DNA from: an uncultured Lachnospiraceae bacterium
Lineage (GTDB): Bacteria > Bacillota > Clostridia > Lachnospirales > Lachnospiraceae
Length of the DNA: 64,000 nucleotides
Direction of reading: 5' to 3'
Assembly: GCA_934317005.1 (NCBI GenBank)
Contig: CAKREB010000001.1
Span: forward strand, 124,001 to 188,000
In this document: in pieces, positions 24,709 through 33,716 of the stretch
Numbering within the stretch: position 1 is the stretch's first letter
How the letters are laid out: each line of letters begins with the position of its first letter
Program-made: the position numbers and the translations under genes
The notes under the pieces: model-generated
What the model was told of the DNA's origin: nothing
Databases searched by the model: none
What the model saw: only the letters and a program-made list of their open reading frames with translations

Positions 24709-26190
24709 ATGACAAAGAAAAAACTAACAGCAGTTATACTGGTAATGGTTATGTGTGTACAGCTTCTTTCCGGCTGCGGCATACAAAAAGATGCTTCACA
24801 GGGCAAGAAAGCTACAGAGGATGAGGAGACGCTTGCCGATGGAGAATATTCCGTTGAGGTTACACTGGAGGGGGGTACAGGGAGAGCAAAGGTTGATTCT
24901 CCGGCTAAAGTGAAGGTGGAAGATGGAAAAGCGTATGCCACAATCGTATGGAGCAGCACGCATTATGATTACATGCTGGTAGATGGCAAAAAGTATCTGA
25001 ATGAAAATGAGGGTGGCAACTCTACCTTTACTTTTCCGATTGATGGGATTCCATGCAAAATGAATGTCGTAGGGGATACTACTGCCATGAGTGTTCCTCA
25101 TGAAATTGATTATACCCTAAAGTTCGCGTTTCAAAAAAATGTCAGCTTTAAGGATTTGAACTGTACAGGGCGTATGAAGTTAGCATACGCCCGACAGTTT
25201 CAGATAGAAGAATATGGAAATTATAAAATGATTACGATTGTGGATAACGGTCGTTTTTTTCTTGTACCAAAGGGGGCAGCGGTGCCAAAGGGACTTCCAA
25301 AGGATGTTGTCGTATTGCAGCAGCCTTTAAAGAATGTGTATCTGGTTTCAAGTGCCGTGATGGATCTTGTCTGTCAGACGGGGGGACTTTCTAATGTATC
25401 TTATACGGCATTAAAGCAAAATGACTGGTATGTACCAAAAGCAGTACAGGCGATGAAAAAAGGGACACTTTTGTATGCGGGAAAATATAGTGCGCCGGAT
25501 TATGAACAGCTATTAAGCGGGGGATGTAACTTTGCGATTGAAAATACAATGATCACGCATAATCCGGAAGTGAAGGAAAAGCTTAATGAACTTGGCATAA
25601 AGGTAATGGTAGAACGTTCCAGCTACGAGAAGCATCCTCTGGGCAGATTAGAATGGATTAAATTATTTGGTGTGCTGTTTGGAAAAAGCGCGACAGCCAA
25701 AGATTATTTTGCAACACAGGTCAAACGGATCAGACCAATCATAAAAAAGAAAAATACCGGACAGACAGTGGCTTTTTTTGCAGTATCTTCCGACGGAACG
25801 ATTACCGTTCGCAAGCAGAATGACTATGTTTCTTCTATGATAGAGCTTGCAGGCGGAACGTATTCCCTGAATGGATATGTTGAGGAGGAAAAGAATGCGC
25901 TTTCGACGATGAAGATGCAGATGGAAGATTTCTATGCAGCAGAAAAAGACGCAGATGTTTTGATATATAATGGTACCATAGAGGGAGAATTGACTTCTGT
26001 GGCAGAACTTATCGGAAAAAATAAGCTTTTTGCAGATTTTAAAGCGGTAAAATCCGGTCAGGTATATACGACAGGAAGTAACTTTTATCAGCAGTCTACG
26101 GGGACATGCGATTTTATTGAGGATTTGAATCACATTCTGACAGGCAAAAAGAATGTTAAGTGCCGTTTTTTGAAAAAGTTAGAGAACTGA
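24709..26190 (+). CDS. Substrate-binding lipoprotein of B12/heme-type ABC importer
   Basis: The lipoprotein signal ends at Cys23 (LLSGC). Residues about 45-150 carry a beta domain (DGEYSVEVTLEGG, VKVEDGKAYATIVWSS, YDYMLVDGKKY) like the tail of the preceding CbiK protein. Residues about 165-493 form a FecB/BtuF-type periplasmic-binding fold that clamps a corrinoid, siderophore or heme. The ATG at 24709 has GAGGG 6 bases upstream; an ATG at 24697 is possible. The riboswitch and CbiK context favours corrinoid or a related tetrapyrrole. It is the receptor for the permease and ATPase that follow. Confidence 0.87.
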   Translation: MTKKKLTAVILVMVMCVQLLSGCGIQKDASQGKKATEDEETLADGEYSVEVTLEGGTGRAKVDSPAKVKVEDGKAYATIVWSSTHYDYMLVDGKKYLNENEGGNSTFTFPIDGIPCKMNVVGDTTAMSVPHEIDYTLKFAFQKNVSFKDLNCTGRMKLAYARQFQIEEYGNYKMITIVDNGRFFLVPKGAAVPKGLPKDVVVLQQPLKNVYLVSSAVMDLVCQTGGLSNVSYTALKQNDWYVPKAVQAMKKGTLLYAGKYSAPDYEQLLSGGCNFAIENTMITHNPEVKEKLNELGIKVMVERSSYEKHPLGRLEWIKLFGVLFGKSATAKDYFATQVKRIRPIIKKKNTGQTVAFFAVSSDGTITVRKQNDYVSSMIELAGGTYSLNGYVEEEKNALSTMKMQMEDFYAAEKDADVLIYNGTIEGELTSVAELIGKNKLFADFKAVKSGQVYTTGSNFYQQSTGTCDFIEDLNHILTGKKNVKCRFLKKLEN

Positions 26191-26241
26191 TCCAAAACAG
26201 AGATTGTTTTGGTGGAAGGTTGGCAGAAATGAGGATAGATT

Positions 26242-27243
26242 ATGAAAAAAAGATACATGATTTCCTTTATCATATGTATTATTTTGCTTGCGGTGTTGTT
26301 TATATGGAATGCCGGCGTGGGAAGCGTAGAGTTGTCTTTGGCAGATTTTTGGAAAATAATGTGTGGCAGCCAAAAGGGGACTACGAGCTATCAGATTATT
26401 TGGAAAATACGCTTACCTAGAATTGTGGCGGCTGTTTTGTTAGGTGGGGCACTTTCCGTATCCGGCTTTTTGCTGCAGAGCTTTTTTCAAAATCCGATTG
26501 CAGGGCCGTATGTGCTTGGAATCTCCTCAGGTGCAAAGCTTGTCGTGGCATTGACCATGATCTTTTTGCTGGAGCATGACATCATGATCAGTTCTTTTGG
26601 AATGGTGGTGGCAGCTTTTGCAGGTTCGCTTCTGGCGATGGGATTTGTTCTTGCAATCTCCTTTCGGATATCACGTATGTCACTTCTTGTTGTGTGTGGC
26701 ATTATGATTGGTTATATCTGCTCAGCGATTACAGATTTTTGCGTTACCTTTGCAGATGATTCAAATATCGTCAATCTTCATAACTGGTCGATGGGAAGTT
26801 TTTCAGGCATGAGCTGGGAGCATGTCAGGATGATTGCCGTGCTTGTGGGTGTGACGATGTTGATCACATTTTGTCTGGCAAAACCAATCGGTGCTTATCA
26901 GATGGGAGAGGGATATGCCAAAAATATGGGGGTGAACGTAACGGCACTACGGGTAGGGCTTATTCTGCTTTCAAGCCTTTTATCTGCCTGCGTGACAGCG
27001 TTTGCCGGCCCTATTTCTTTTGTGGGAATTGCTGTGCCACACTTGATAAAAATAATGACAAAAACGGCGAAGCCTTTGGTATTGATACCGGGGTGTTTTC
27101 TGGGAGGGGCGGTGATCACGCTTTTTTGTGATGGGATTGCACGAACAGTATTCGCGCCAACAGAGATAAGCATCAGTTCGGTGACGGCGGTATTTCTGGT
27201 GCCGGTAGTGCTTGCTGCGATGCTTGGAAAGCAGCGGATGTAA
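26242..27243 (+). CDS. btuC: FecCD/BtuC-family ABC permease
   Basis: This 333-residue integral membrane protein has about ten helices and the FecCD signature LLQSFFQNPIAGPYVLGISS, followed by FAGPISFVGIAVPHLIK near the coupling helix. Two copies would form the channel for corrinoid (or a similar chelate) between the binding lipoprotein and the ATPase. GAGG lies 8 bases upstream of the ATG. Symbol assigned from riboswitch control; a heme or siderophore permease would look the same. Confidence 0.87.
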   Translation: MKKRYMISFIICIILLAVLFIWNAGVGSVELSLADFWKIMCGSQKGTTSYQIIWKIRLPRIVAAVLLGGALSVSGFLLQSFFQNPIAGPYVLGISSGAKLVVALTMIFLLEHDIMISSFGMVVAAFAGSLLAMGFVLAISFRISRMSLLVVCGIMIGYICSAITDFCVTFADDSNIVNLHNWSMGSFSGMSWEHVRMIAVLVGVTMLITFCLAKPIGAYQMGEGYAKNMGVNVTALRVGLILLSSLLSACVTAFAGPISFVGIAVPHLIKIMTKTAKPLVLIPGCFLGGAVITLFCDGIARTVFAPTEISISSVTAVFLVPVVLAAMLGKQRM

Positions 27244-27269
27244 AAGCAGGCAGGAGAGGAAGGTGCGCG

Positions 27270-28394
27270 ATGGAAAGAAAGCAAAGAGAGAAGCAGATGA
27301 CAGAGGGGCTTCGGACAGAAAAACTGGCGGTAGGTTATGATAAGATTCCTTTGATACGGGACATTAATCTTAGCGTCAGACCGGGAGAAATTCTGACATT
27401 GATCGGGCCAAATGGTTCGGGAAAGTCAACGATTTTAAAAACGATCGTAAAGCAGCTAAAAAGTCTTGGAGGAAAGGTATCAATAGGTCAGGAAGCTATG
27501 GAGAGCATGTCGGATGGCAGGATTGCCCGAAAACTTTCGATGGTCATGACAGAGCGTGTGCGGACGGAACTGCAGACCGGAAAAGAAGTGGTAGCATCCG
27601 GCAGATATCCATATACAGGACATTTTGGTATCCTATCAAAAGAGGACTGGAAAAAAGTAGATGAAGCCATCGGACTGGTTCATGCCAGAGAGGTGCAGGA
27701 TCAGGACTTTATGAAAATCAGTGATGGTCAAAGACAGCGCCTGATGTTAGCAAGAGCAATCTGTCAGGACACGGAAATCCTGATTTTGGATGAACCGACC
27801 TCATATCTGGACATGGGGTTTAAGCTAGACATCCTTTCTACAATCCGTATGCTTGCAAGAACGAAGCGGATAGCGGTGATACTGTCGCTTCATGAGCTGG
27901 ATCTGGCGCAGAAAATATCGGATTATATTGTTTGTGTAAAAGGAGATACGATCGCTTGTATGGGGACGCCTGAAGAAATTTTTAGTGGAGATCATATACA
28001 AAGACTGTATGGCGTGAAGCTGCAGAGCTTTGATCCGCTGACAGGACAAATGTTTTTAGAAGCGGTGAGCGGAATACCGAAGCTTTTTGTGATCAGTGGC
28101 GCAGGTAAGGGAATTGCGATGTATCATCGCCTGCAGAGAGAGCATATACCGTTTGTGGCAGGAATCTTACAGGAAAATGATATGGAATTTGCAGCAGCGC
28201 GGGCACTGGCTGTTTCTGTAGTTGCACAGAAAGCATTTTATCCGATTGGAAAAGAGGAGCTTGAACAGGCAAAGCAGTGGATCGACCGATGTGAAAAATG
28301 TGTCTGTACATTAGAAACATTTGGCCCGCAAAATGATGCGAACCGAATGTTGAAAGAATATGCGAAGGAACAGGGAAAGTTAATACAACATTAG
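27270..28394 (+). CDS. btuD: ABC importer ATPase with extra C-terminal domain
   Basis: Residues about 15-250 form a FecE/BtuD-type ATPase: Walker A GPNGSGKST, signature ISDGQRQRLMLARA, Walker B ILILDEPTSYLDM and the switch His in LSLHELD. An extension of about 120 residues follows (ISGAGKGIAMYHRLQ, PFVAGILQENDMEFAAARA, ERCEK-like DRCEKCVC). It is not part of normal BtuD and its role is unknown. It closes the riboswitch operon. The ATG at 27270 has GGAAGG; an ATG at 27297 is an alternative. Confidence 0.88.
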   Translation: MERKQREKQMTEGLRTEKLAVGYDKIPLIRDINLSVRPGEILTLIGPNGSGKSTILKTIVKQLKSLGGKVSIGQEAMESMSDGRIARKLSMVMTERVRTELQTGKEVVASGRYPYTGHFGILSKEDWKKVDEAIGLVHAREVQDQDFMKISDGQRQRLMLARAICQDTEILILDEPTSYLDMGFKLDILSTIRMLARTKRIAVILSLHELDLAQKISDYIVCVKGDTIACMGTPEEIFSGDHIQRLYGVKLQSFDPLTGQMFLEAVSGIPKLFVISGAGKGIAMYHRLQREHIPFVAGILQENDMEFAAARALAVSVVAQKAFYPIGKEELEQAKQWIDRCEKCVCTLETFGPQNDANRMLKEYAKEQGKLIQH

Positions 28395-28564
28395 TTTACC
28401 CGTATTTCCGGATATTTCCATTCGTCCTTTAGCAGCTTTTCTGTCGGAAGATAGAAGCGTAACACGATTGCTTCGTCAATGTCGTGCGTGACCATTACCA
28501 TTCTGAGCCTGTTTTGTTTCGCCCATGTGGTCATCCCTCCTTTTGTCCGGACACTTGCAAGCAT
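28391..28564 (-). pseudogene. Remnant of an ABC transporter ATPase
   Basis: On the minus strand a 57-codon frame reads VRTKGGMTTW and then RMVMVTHDIDEAIVL. These are the D-loop-to-H-loop region of nitrate/taurine/thiamine-precursor type ABC ATPases (LDVRTK...VTHDIDEA). The rest of the gene is missing and the tail after the H-loop is divergent. The frame overlaps the end of the btuD-like gene by 4 bp. No intact ABC partner lies near. It is a decayed fragment rather than a working gene. Confidence 0.65.
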
Positions 28565-28706
28565 GGAAAAAAGTCAGTATGTTTCTGTGGTTGTCTGCTT
28601 TGTTGCGTTTCTTGCCAATGATATTTATGGATTTATCAATTGGCAGAGGATGAAAGAAAGACAGCAAACAACAGTCAATGTGGAAAAAACTGATTTTGCC
28701 GGTTGA
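28563..28706 (+). CDS. 47-residue putative small membrane protein
   Basis: The ORF starts MEKSQYVSVVVC and has one hydrophobic segment (about residues 6-25) ending in NDIYGFINWQRM, then a basic and polar tail. The amphipathic start and Trp-Gln-Arg-Met end resemble small Firmicute membrane peptides I have seen annotated as hypothetical. There is no clear ribosome site, so the evidence is weak. It overlaps the antisense ABC remnant by two bases only. No function can be assigned. Confidence 0.35.
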   Translation: MEKSQYVSVVVCFVAFLANDIYGFINWQRMKERQQTTVNVEKTDFAG

Positions 28707-28731
28707 CGAAAGGGAAAAAGCATAGTAGAAT
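28703..28731 (+). promoter_or_regulatory. Promoter of radical-SAM DNA repair pair
   Basis: TTGACG (28703-28708), 17-bp spacer and TAGAAT (28726-28731), about 38 bp before the ATG at 28770. Confidence 0.7.
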
Positions 28732-28735
28732 AAAA

Positions 28736-28749
28736 CAAACACATGTTCG
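28736..28749 (+). promoter_or_regulatory. LexA (SOS) box
   Basis: CAAAC-ACAT-GTTCG matches the Firmicute LexA consensus CGAAC-RNRY-GTTYG at all but one position and lies just after the -10 hexamer, where a repressor would block transcription. Confidence 0.6.
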
Positions 28750-28769
28750 ATTCGAGGTGAGGGGATACT

Positions 28770-30254
28770 ATGGTTTTTCAAGAAAATGCGACGATCAAGC
28801 AGAAGCTGGAGATACTTTCTGATGCCGCGAAGTATGATGTTGCCTGTACTTCCAGCGGTGTGTCACGAAAGGGGAAGAAGGGGCAGATCGGGAGTACATC
28901 TGCCTGCGGAATCTGCCATGCGTTCAGTGCGGATGGTAGATGTATTTCACTTTTAAAGATTCTTTTTACAAATGAATGTATTTATAATTGTAAGTACTGT
29001 ATCAATCGTTGTACGAATGATGTGCCGCGTGCTACATTTACGCCGGAGGAAGTGTGCTCTCTGACGATAGAGTTTTATCGCAGAAACTATATTGAGGGAT
29101 TGTTTTTAAGTTCAGGGATCGTGCAGTCACCGGATTATACGATGGAGCTGATATGTAAGACGCTTCATGATCTGCGCACAGTGCATCGTTTTAATGGATA
29201 TATTCACTGCAAGGCGATTCCGGGGGCTTCGCCGGAGCTAGTGGAGGCTGCAGGCTGGTATGCGGATCGCATGAGTGTCAATCTGGAACTGCCGACGGCA
29301 CGCGGATTACAGGAGCTTGCACCGAATAAGACGCGAAAGACCATTCTGACGCCGATGCGCCAGATTCAAAGTGGAATGGCAGAAAGCAGGGAAGCGCTTG
29401 GCATGAAGGGTGGAAATCAGAGCGCTTACTGGTATACACAAAAGCGCATGGGAAGGTCACTTCCCGGAGCGGATGTGGCAAAGCTGGAGCAAAAGCAGCA
29501 GAAGCATTCTGGTCGGCTGTCAGACGGAAAGCTTATTGTACCATCGGAGGCAACCGGTCTGACACAGTGGAATAAGAGAGATGTCAGCCGCGGTTTTGTG
29601 CCAAGTGGACAGAGTACCCAGATGATCATAGGGGCAACCGGTGAGAGCGATTATGAGATCATGGCAGTGACGGAAGCACTGTATCAAAAGTTTGATCTTA
29701 AGAGAGTGTTTTATTCCGCTTTCATCAATGTAAATCAGGATAGTACGATGCCGGCAGTGGACGGACAGCCACCGCTTCGAAGAGAGCACCGCTTGTATCA
29801 GGCAGATTTTTTGCTGCGCTATTATGGATTTCAGGCGGGAGAACTGTTATCGGAGAAGCGACCTTTTTTCAACACGTATCTAGATCCAAAATGTGATTGG
29901 GCATTGGGGCATCTGGAACAATTTCCGGTAGAGGTAAGTACAGCTAGTCTGGATACCCTGCTGCGCGTGCCGGGAATTGGAGTGAAGTCGGCACGCAGGA
30001 TTGTAGCTGCCCGTCGTACCGGTGGTCTGGATTATGCATCGCTGAAGGCGATGGGAGTTGTTATGAAGCGGGCAATTTATTTTATTACCTGCCATGGAAA
30101 GATGATGTATTCGTTTTTGAAGCTCGATGAAGACTATATTACCAGAAATCTTTTACAAAATGACAAGGATGTCATGAAGGGGTTTGGTGAGAAGGTTACT
30201 TATAAGCAGTTGTCACTGTTTGATGAGGTGACAGACTGGAAATTATCGAATTAA
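28770..30254 (+). CDS. Radical SAM protein linked to uracil-DNA-glycosylase-type repair
   Basis: The 494-residue protein matches the radical-SAM family TIGR03916 (putative DNA modification/repair). Its [4Fe-4S] site is NECIYNCKYC (C-x3-C-x2-C), preceded by extra cysteines CGICHAF. The C-terminal region carries a helix-hairpin-helix (LLRVPGIGVKSARRIVAARR) that binds DNA. It is always paired with a TIGR03915 protein, found here next door. The chemistry is unknown. A LexA-like box in its promoter suggests DNA-damage control. Confidence 0.88.
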   Translation: MVFQENATIKQKLEILSDAAKYDVACTSSGVSRKGKKGQIGSTSACGICHAFSADGRCISLLKILFTNECIYNCKYCINRCTNDVPRATFTPEEVCSLTIEFYRRNYIEGLFLSSGIVQSPDYTMELICKTLHDLRTVHRFNGYIHCKAIPGASPELVEAAGWYADRMSVNLELPTARGLQELAPNKTRKTILTPMRQIQSGMAESREALGMKGGNQSAYWYTQKRMGRSLPGADVAKLEQKQQKHSGRLSDGKLIVPSEATGLTQWNKRDVSRGFVPSGQSTQMIIGATGESDYEIMAVTEALYQKFDLKRVFYSAFINVNQDSTMPAVDGQPPLRREHRLYQADFLLRYYGFQAGELLSEKRPFFNTYLDPKCDWALGHLEQFPVEVSTASLDTLLRVPGIGVKSARRIVAARRTGGLDYASLKAMGVVMKRAIYFITCHGKMMYSFLKLDEDYITRNLLQNDKDVMKGFGEKVTYKQLSLFDEVTDWKLSN

Positions 30255-30351
30255 ATCAGGAATTGCTGTATGAAAAACAGGATTTTTATGAAAGGAAACT
30301 GTATTTGCAGTTTGTGCTGTGTAAGCTTTTGGAAAGGCATGGGTTAGCGGT

Positions 30352-31143
30352 ATGGACAAACCAACCAGAATTTATCAATGTGAAAATACGGTAAATGGTA
30401 TACTTAGTGCGGTATATGATGCCGGAATATCGGGATATGGTCATCGATATATCCGTATTCAACCGCTCAGGGATGAACAGATGCAGACTCTGGAACTTTT
30501 CTCAGAATATATTTCGGTAGAAACGAGTGAAGAAAAGGCAGAGAGCGTTGTGCGTGCCGTGCGTGCTAAGATTTCAGAGAAAGCATATAGCTTTATGATG
30601 TACGCGGCAGCATCCGATTATGAAGACCGTGGAGATGCAATCTATCAGTTTGTGACATATGGATTTTCGATGGGGGCTTCTGTGTGCAACGCTATACAGA
30701 TTCCTTGTGTCAAGCGTATTTTTGAAATCAGGAGGGCAGTGGGAAACGAGGCTCATTACCTTCGGGAATTTATTCGGTTTCAGGAGGTACAGAGGAATCC
30801 TTCTCTGCTTCTGGCTACTATAGAGCCAAAGCATCGGATCATACCGATGGTAACGGAACATTTTGCAGACCGTTTTATGGAAGAGTGGTTTGTTATCTAT
30901 GATAAAACGCATCAGGAAGCATCTTTTCATCAAAAGGACGGATCTTGGGAGATACGACTTCTGACGGATGAGGAGGCAGAGTGGCTCGAAGGATTAACAG
31001 AACAGGGCAGAGATTATGTAGATTTGTGGAAAACTTTCTTCAAAAGCATTGCGATTGTGGAAAGGACGAATGAAAAGCTGCAGAGGAATATGCTGCCGTT
31101 ACATTATCGCAAGCATATGACAGAGTTTATGGATGAGCCATGA
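30352..31143 (+). CDS. TIGR03915-family partner of the radical SAM protein
   Basis: The 263-residue protein belongs to the family that accompanies TIGR03916 radical-SAM genes and often carries a DUF4130/uracil-DNA-glycosylase-like region. Its recognisable core is RRAVGNEAHYLREFIRFQEV followed by EPKHRIIPMVTEHFADRF. A role in repair or processing of a modified base is the usual suggestion. The ATG at 30352 lacks a strong ribosome site, and the 97 bp before it show no better start in frame. It is probably co-transcribed with the preceding gene. Confidence 0.82.
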   Translation: MDKPTRIYQCENTVNGILSAVYDAGISGYGHRYIRIQPLRDEQMQTLELFSEYISVETSEEKAESVVRAVRAKISEKAYSFMMYAAASDYEDRGDAIYQFVTYGFSMGASVCNAIQIPCVKRIFEIRRAVGNEAHYLREFIRFQEVQRNPSLLLATIEPKHRIIPMVTEHFADRFMEEWFVIYDKTHQEASFHQKDGSWEIRLLTDEEAEWLEGLTEQGRDYVDLWKTFFKSIAIVERTNEKLQRNMLPLHYRKHMTEFMDEP

Positions 31144-31180
31144 TAGGGAAAGAAAATAATAGGGGCCAGAGGCTGTTATA

Positions 31181-31208
31181 TTGACTTTTTCAGGGTATTC
31201 AGTAAAAT
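31181..31208 (+). promoter_or_regulatory. Promoter before DUF3877 gene
   Basis: TTGACT (31181-31186), 16-bp spacer and TAAAAT (31203-31208). Confidence 0.55.
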
Positions 31209-31311
31209 GAAAGCAGATTTGCAGTTGCTACGGTTGCAGGCTCTTCTTATAGGGAGTGCAGGCGTATGAAGGTGCAGGTTTAACAGTTAAAAAACGGGGA
31301 GGCATGTTTAC

Positions 31312-31845
31312 ATGGGTTTTGAACACCTGGAAAAGAATTTGATCGATATTATCAAGGAGGAGCAGGCAAAGCTCGGATACCGCAAAGAAAGTATTCGGTT
31401 ATATTATCCTCTATCGTCCCTGAACCACTTTTTTGACAGTCAGGATACATCAGAGGAGATGCTTCAGCGATTAGAGAAGATGCCGGCTTCTGTGACAGAT
31501 AAGCTTGGCAGGATCGAAGCATCTTATAAAGGAGAACGCTTCTGTTTTGACATACCGGAACAGGGCAGCGAGTATGTGCATGAACATTTAGAAAAGAACG
31601 AATTTATTACAGAATTGATTACATTACTGCAAAAGCATGGATGTACTATGAAAGAGGTCATAGAGTTGTTTCACAGATATTCGGAGCAGGTGGTATATGA
31701 AGATGTGGACAATGGAGAATTTGATTGCCGGCTGCGTTTTGAGGATAAACCGGACGATCCTTATTATTACTGCTTTAAGGATGAGGGATGTCATATTATC
31801 TATCATCGTTTTTTACCAGCAGATTATGAGGACTTTGAATTTTAA
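31312..31845 (+). CDS. DUF3877 family protein
   Basis: The 177-residue soluble protein opens with GFEHLEKNLIDIIKEEQAKLG and continues with IRLYYPLSSLNHFF, the pattern of DUF3877, a family I know only from Lachnospiraceae-type Firmicutes. It is acidic (ending DYEDFEF) with no signal, membrane segment or catalytic motif. Function unknown. GGGGAGG precedes the ATG by about 10 bases. It lies 54 bp before the arabinofuranosidase gene but a functional link is not evident. Confidence 0.7.
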   Translation: MGFEHLEKNLIDIIKEEQAKLGYRKESIRLYYPLSSLNHFFDSQDTSEEMLQRLEKMPASVTDKLGRIEASYKGERFCFDIPEQGSEYVHEHLEKNEFITELITLLQKHGCTMKEVIELFHRYSEQVVYEDVDNGEFDCRLRFEDKPDDPYYYCFKDEGCHIIYHRFLPADYEDFEF

Positions 31846-31899
31846 GGAAACATGACTGATCACGACTTTGTGATTATGATGATGTGAGGGAGAGTGATT

Positions 31900-33414
31900 A
31901 TGAAAAAGGCAGTTTTAAGAATTTTTCCGGAAAAGAAGATCAGCCGGATCGCACCGGAAATTTATGGACAGTTTTCGGAACATTTAGGACGTTGTATCTA
32001 TGATGGAGTGTATGTGGGTGAGGATTCGGATATCCCTAATACAAATGGAATGCGCAAGGATGTGGTGGACGCACTTCGCAATGTGAAGCTTCCTGTGCTG
32101 CGTTGGCCGGGCGGCTGTTTTGCGGATGAGTATCATTGGAAGGATGGAATCGGTCCAAAGGAAAAGCGTCGTAAGATGGTCAACACAAACTGGGGTGGCA
32201 CGGTAGAGGACAATAGCTTTGGTACACATGAGTTTATGGAACTGTGTGAACAGATTGGCTGTGAGCCGTACATTGCAGTAAATCTGGGAAGCGGAACAGT
32301 GCAGGAGGCAGCAGAGTGGGTGGAATATATGACAGCAGAGTCGGATTCAACCTTTGCTGAATTGCGCAAAAAGAATGGACGCAAAGAACCTTGGAAAGTA
32401 AAGTATCTCGGAATCGGAAATGAAAGCTGGGGCTGTGGCGGAAGCATGACAGCGGACTATTATGCCAATGAATATAAGCGATATCAGCAGTTCTGCAAGG
32501 AATACTCCGGAAACACATTGTATAAGATTGCCTGTGGGCCAAACGGCGATGACTATAATTGGACGAGAGAGCTGTTAAGCCGTATCGATCATTGGCATGC
32601 AAAGGGAATCAGTCTGCACTACTATACGGTGCCCGGTGACTGGGAGCACAAAGGAAGTGCCACACAGTTTACGGATCAGGAGTATTACACTACGATTGCA
32701 AAGACCTTAGAGATAGAAAAGATCATAGAGGGACACTTAAAGGTGATGGATGAGTGTGATCCAAAGCATGACATTGATTTGATCGTTGATGAATGGGGTA
32801 CGTGGTATGATGTGGAGCCTGGAACCAATCCGGGATTCTTATATCAGCAGAATACGATGCGCGATGCCATTGTTGCTGCGTTGAATCTGAATATCTTTAA
32901 TAAGCATAGTGATCGTATCGCTATGGCGAATATCGCACAGGTAGTTAATGTGCTGCAGGCTATGATTCTGACAGAAGGAAGTAAGATTGTAAAAACACCA
33001 ACCTATGAGGTGTTTGATCTGTTTAAGGAGCATCAGGGGGCAGAACTGGTGGAGAGCCAGATCAACTCGTTGACATTTGGGCAAAATGGAGTTGTGATTC
33101 CGATGTTATCAGAATCGGTATCTGTGACAGAGGATGAGCAGACAGCAAAGGGAAATAAAAGGGTGACGATTACATTGGCAAATACTTCTCTGGCAGATGA
33201 GATCAGGGTAGCGTGCCGCTTACCGGAAGGAATCCGCTACTGTGGAATGGCAGAGATATCTATGTTGCATGAAGAGGTACATGCCTGCAATACATTTGAT
33301 GAACCGGAGAAGGTAAAAGCGCATACGACGCAGGAAGAGTGGACAGGTACAGAGTGTGAGGTTACATTGCCACCGTGTAGTGTCTGCCGGATTAATTGCT
33401 ATGTGGAAGAATAG
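31900..33414 (+). CDS. abfA: GH51 alpha-L-arabinofuranosidase
   Basis: This 504-residue intracellular enzyme releases arabinofuranose from arabinan or arabinoxylan oligosaccharides. The acid/base is in GIGNESWGCGG (Glu175), the nucleophile in DLIVDEWGTWYD (Glu298), and the opening YGQFSEHLGRCIYDGVY is a GH51 hallmark. The barrel is followed by the usual C-terminal beta domain. No signal peptide, so substrate must be imported; no transporter is near. The ATG at 31900 follows GAGGGAGAG; a GTG at 31894 is in frame but less good. Confidence 0.93.
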   Translation: MKKAVLRIFPEKKISRIAPEIYGQFSEHLGRCIYDGVYVGEDSDIPNTNGMRKDVVDALRNVKLPVLRWPGGCFADEYHWKDGIGPKEKRRKMVNTNWGGTVEDNSFGTHEFMELCEQIGCEPYIAVNLGSGTVQEAAEWVEYMTAESDSTFAELRKKNGRKEPWKVKYLGIGNESWGCGGSMTADYYANEYKRYQQFCKEYSGNTLYKIACGPNGDDYNWTRELLSRIDHWHAKGISLHYYTVPGDWEHKGSATQFTDQEYYTTIAKTLEIEKIIEGHLKVMDECDPKHDIDLIVDEWGTWYDVEPGTNPGFLYQQNTMRDAIVAALNLNIFNKHSDRIAMANIAQVVNVLQAMILTEGSKIVKTPTYEVFDLFKEHQGAELVESQINSLTFGQNGVVIPMLSESVSVTEDEQTAKGNKRVTITLANTSLADEIRVACRLPEGIRYCGMAEISMLHEEVHACNTFDEPEKVKAHTTQEEWTGTECEVTLPPCSVCRINCYVEE

Positions 33415-33664
33415 CAGGATTCCCTGTATTCGCTGTCTGTTACGTGAAATGAATGAAGCAAAGGCATATCGGCAGGTGCAGGAGTATCAAAGCAGTGTGT
33501 CCGAGTCAGAGAGAACAGCAAAAGAACAATACGAAAGCAGACTTGCCATCTGCAAGGAGTGCAAGTGGTTAAATCAGGGAACTTGCCGGAAATGTGGTGC
33601 GTATGTGGAAGCGAGGGCGTATCGCAAAGACGCACATTGCCCTCTGGGAGAGAAGATGTGGTGA
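33401..33664 (+). CDS. DUF6171 Cys-rich small protein
   Basis: The 87-residue protein carries CIRCLLREM at the start, then CKECKWLNQGTCRKCGAYVE and a final HCPLGEKMW. This Cys-pair pattern is that of DUF6171, a putative zinc-binding family in Clostridia. The ATG lies inside the arabinofuranosidase gene (14-bp overlap), so it is probably translated by coupling. Function unknown. Confidence 0.7.
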   Translation: MWKNSRIPCIRCLLREMNEAKAYRQVQEYQSSVSESERTAKEQYESRLAICKECKWLNQGTCRKCGAYVEARAYRKDAHCPLGEKMW

Positions 33665-33716
33665 ATGCTTATGTCAATCAGACAGTATGCTGTAGAGAGT
33701 TAAGAAACGAGTGGGA

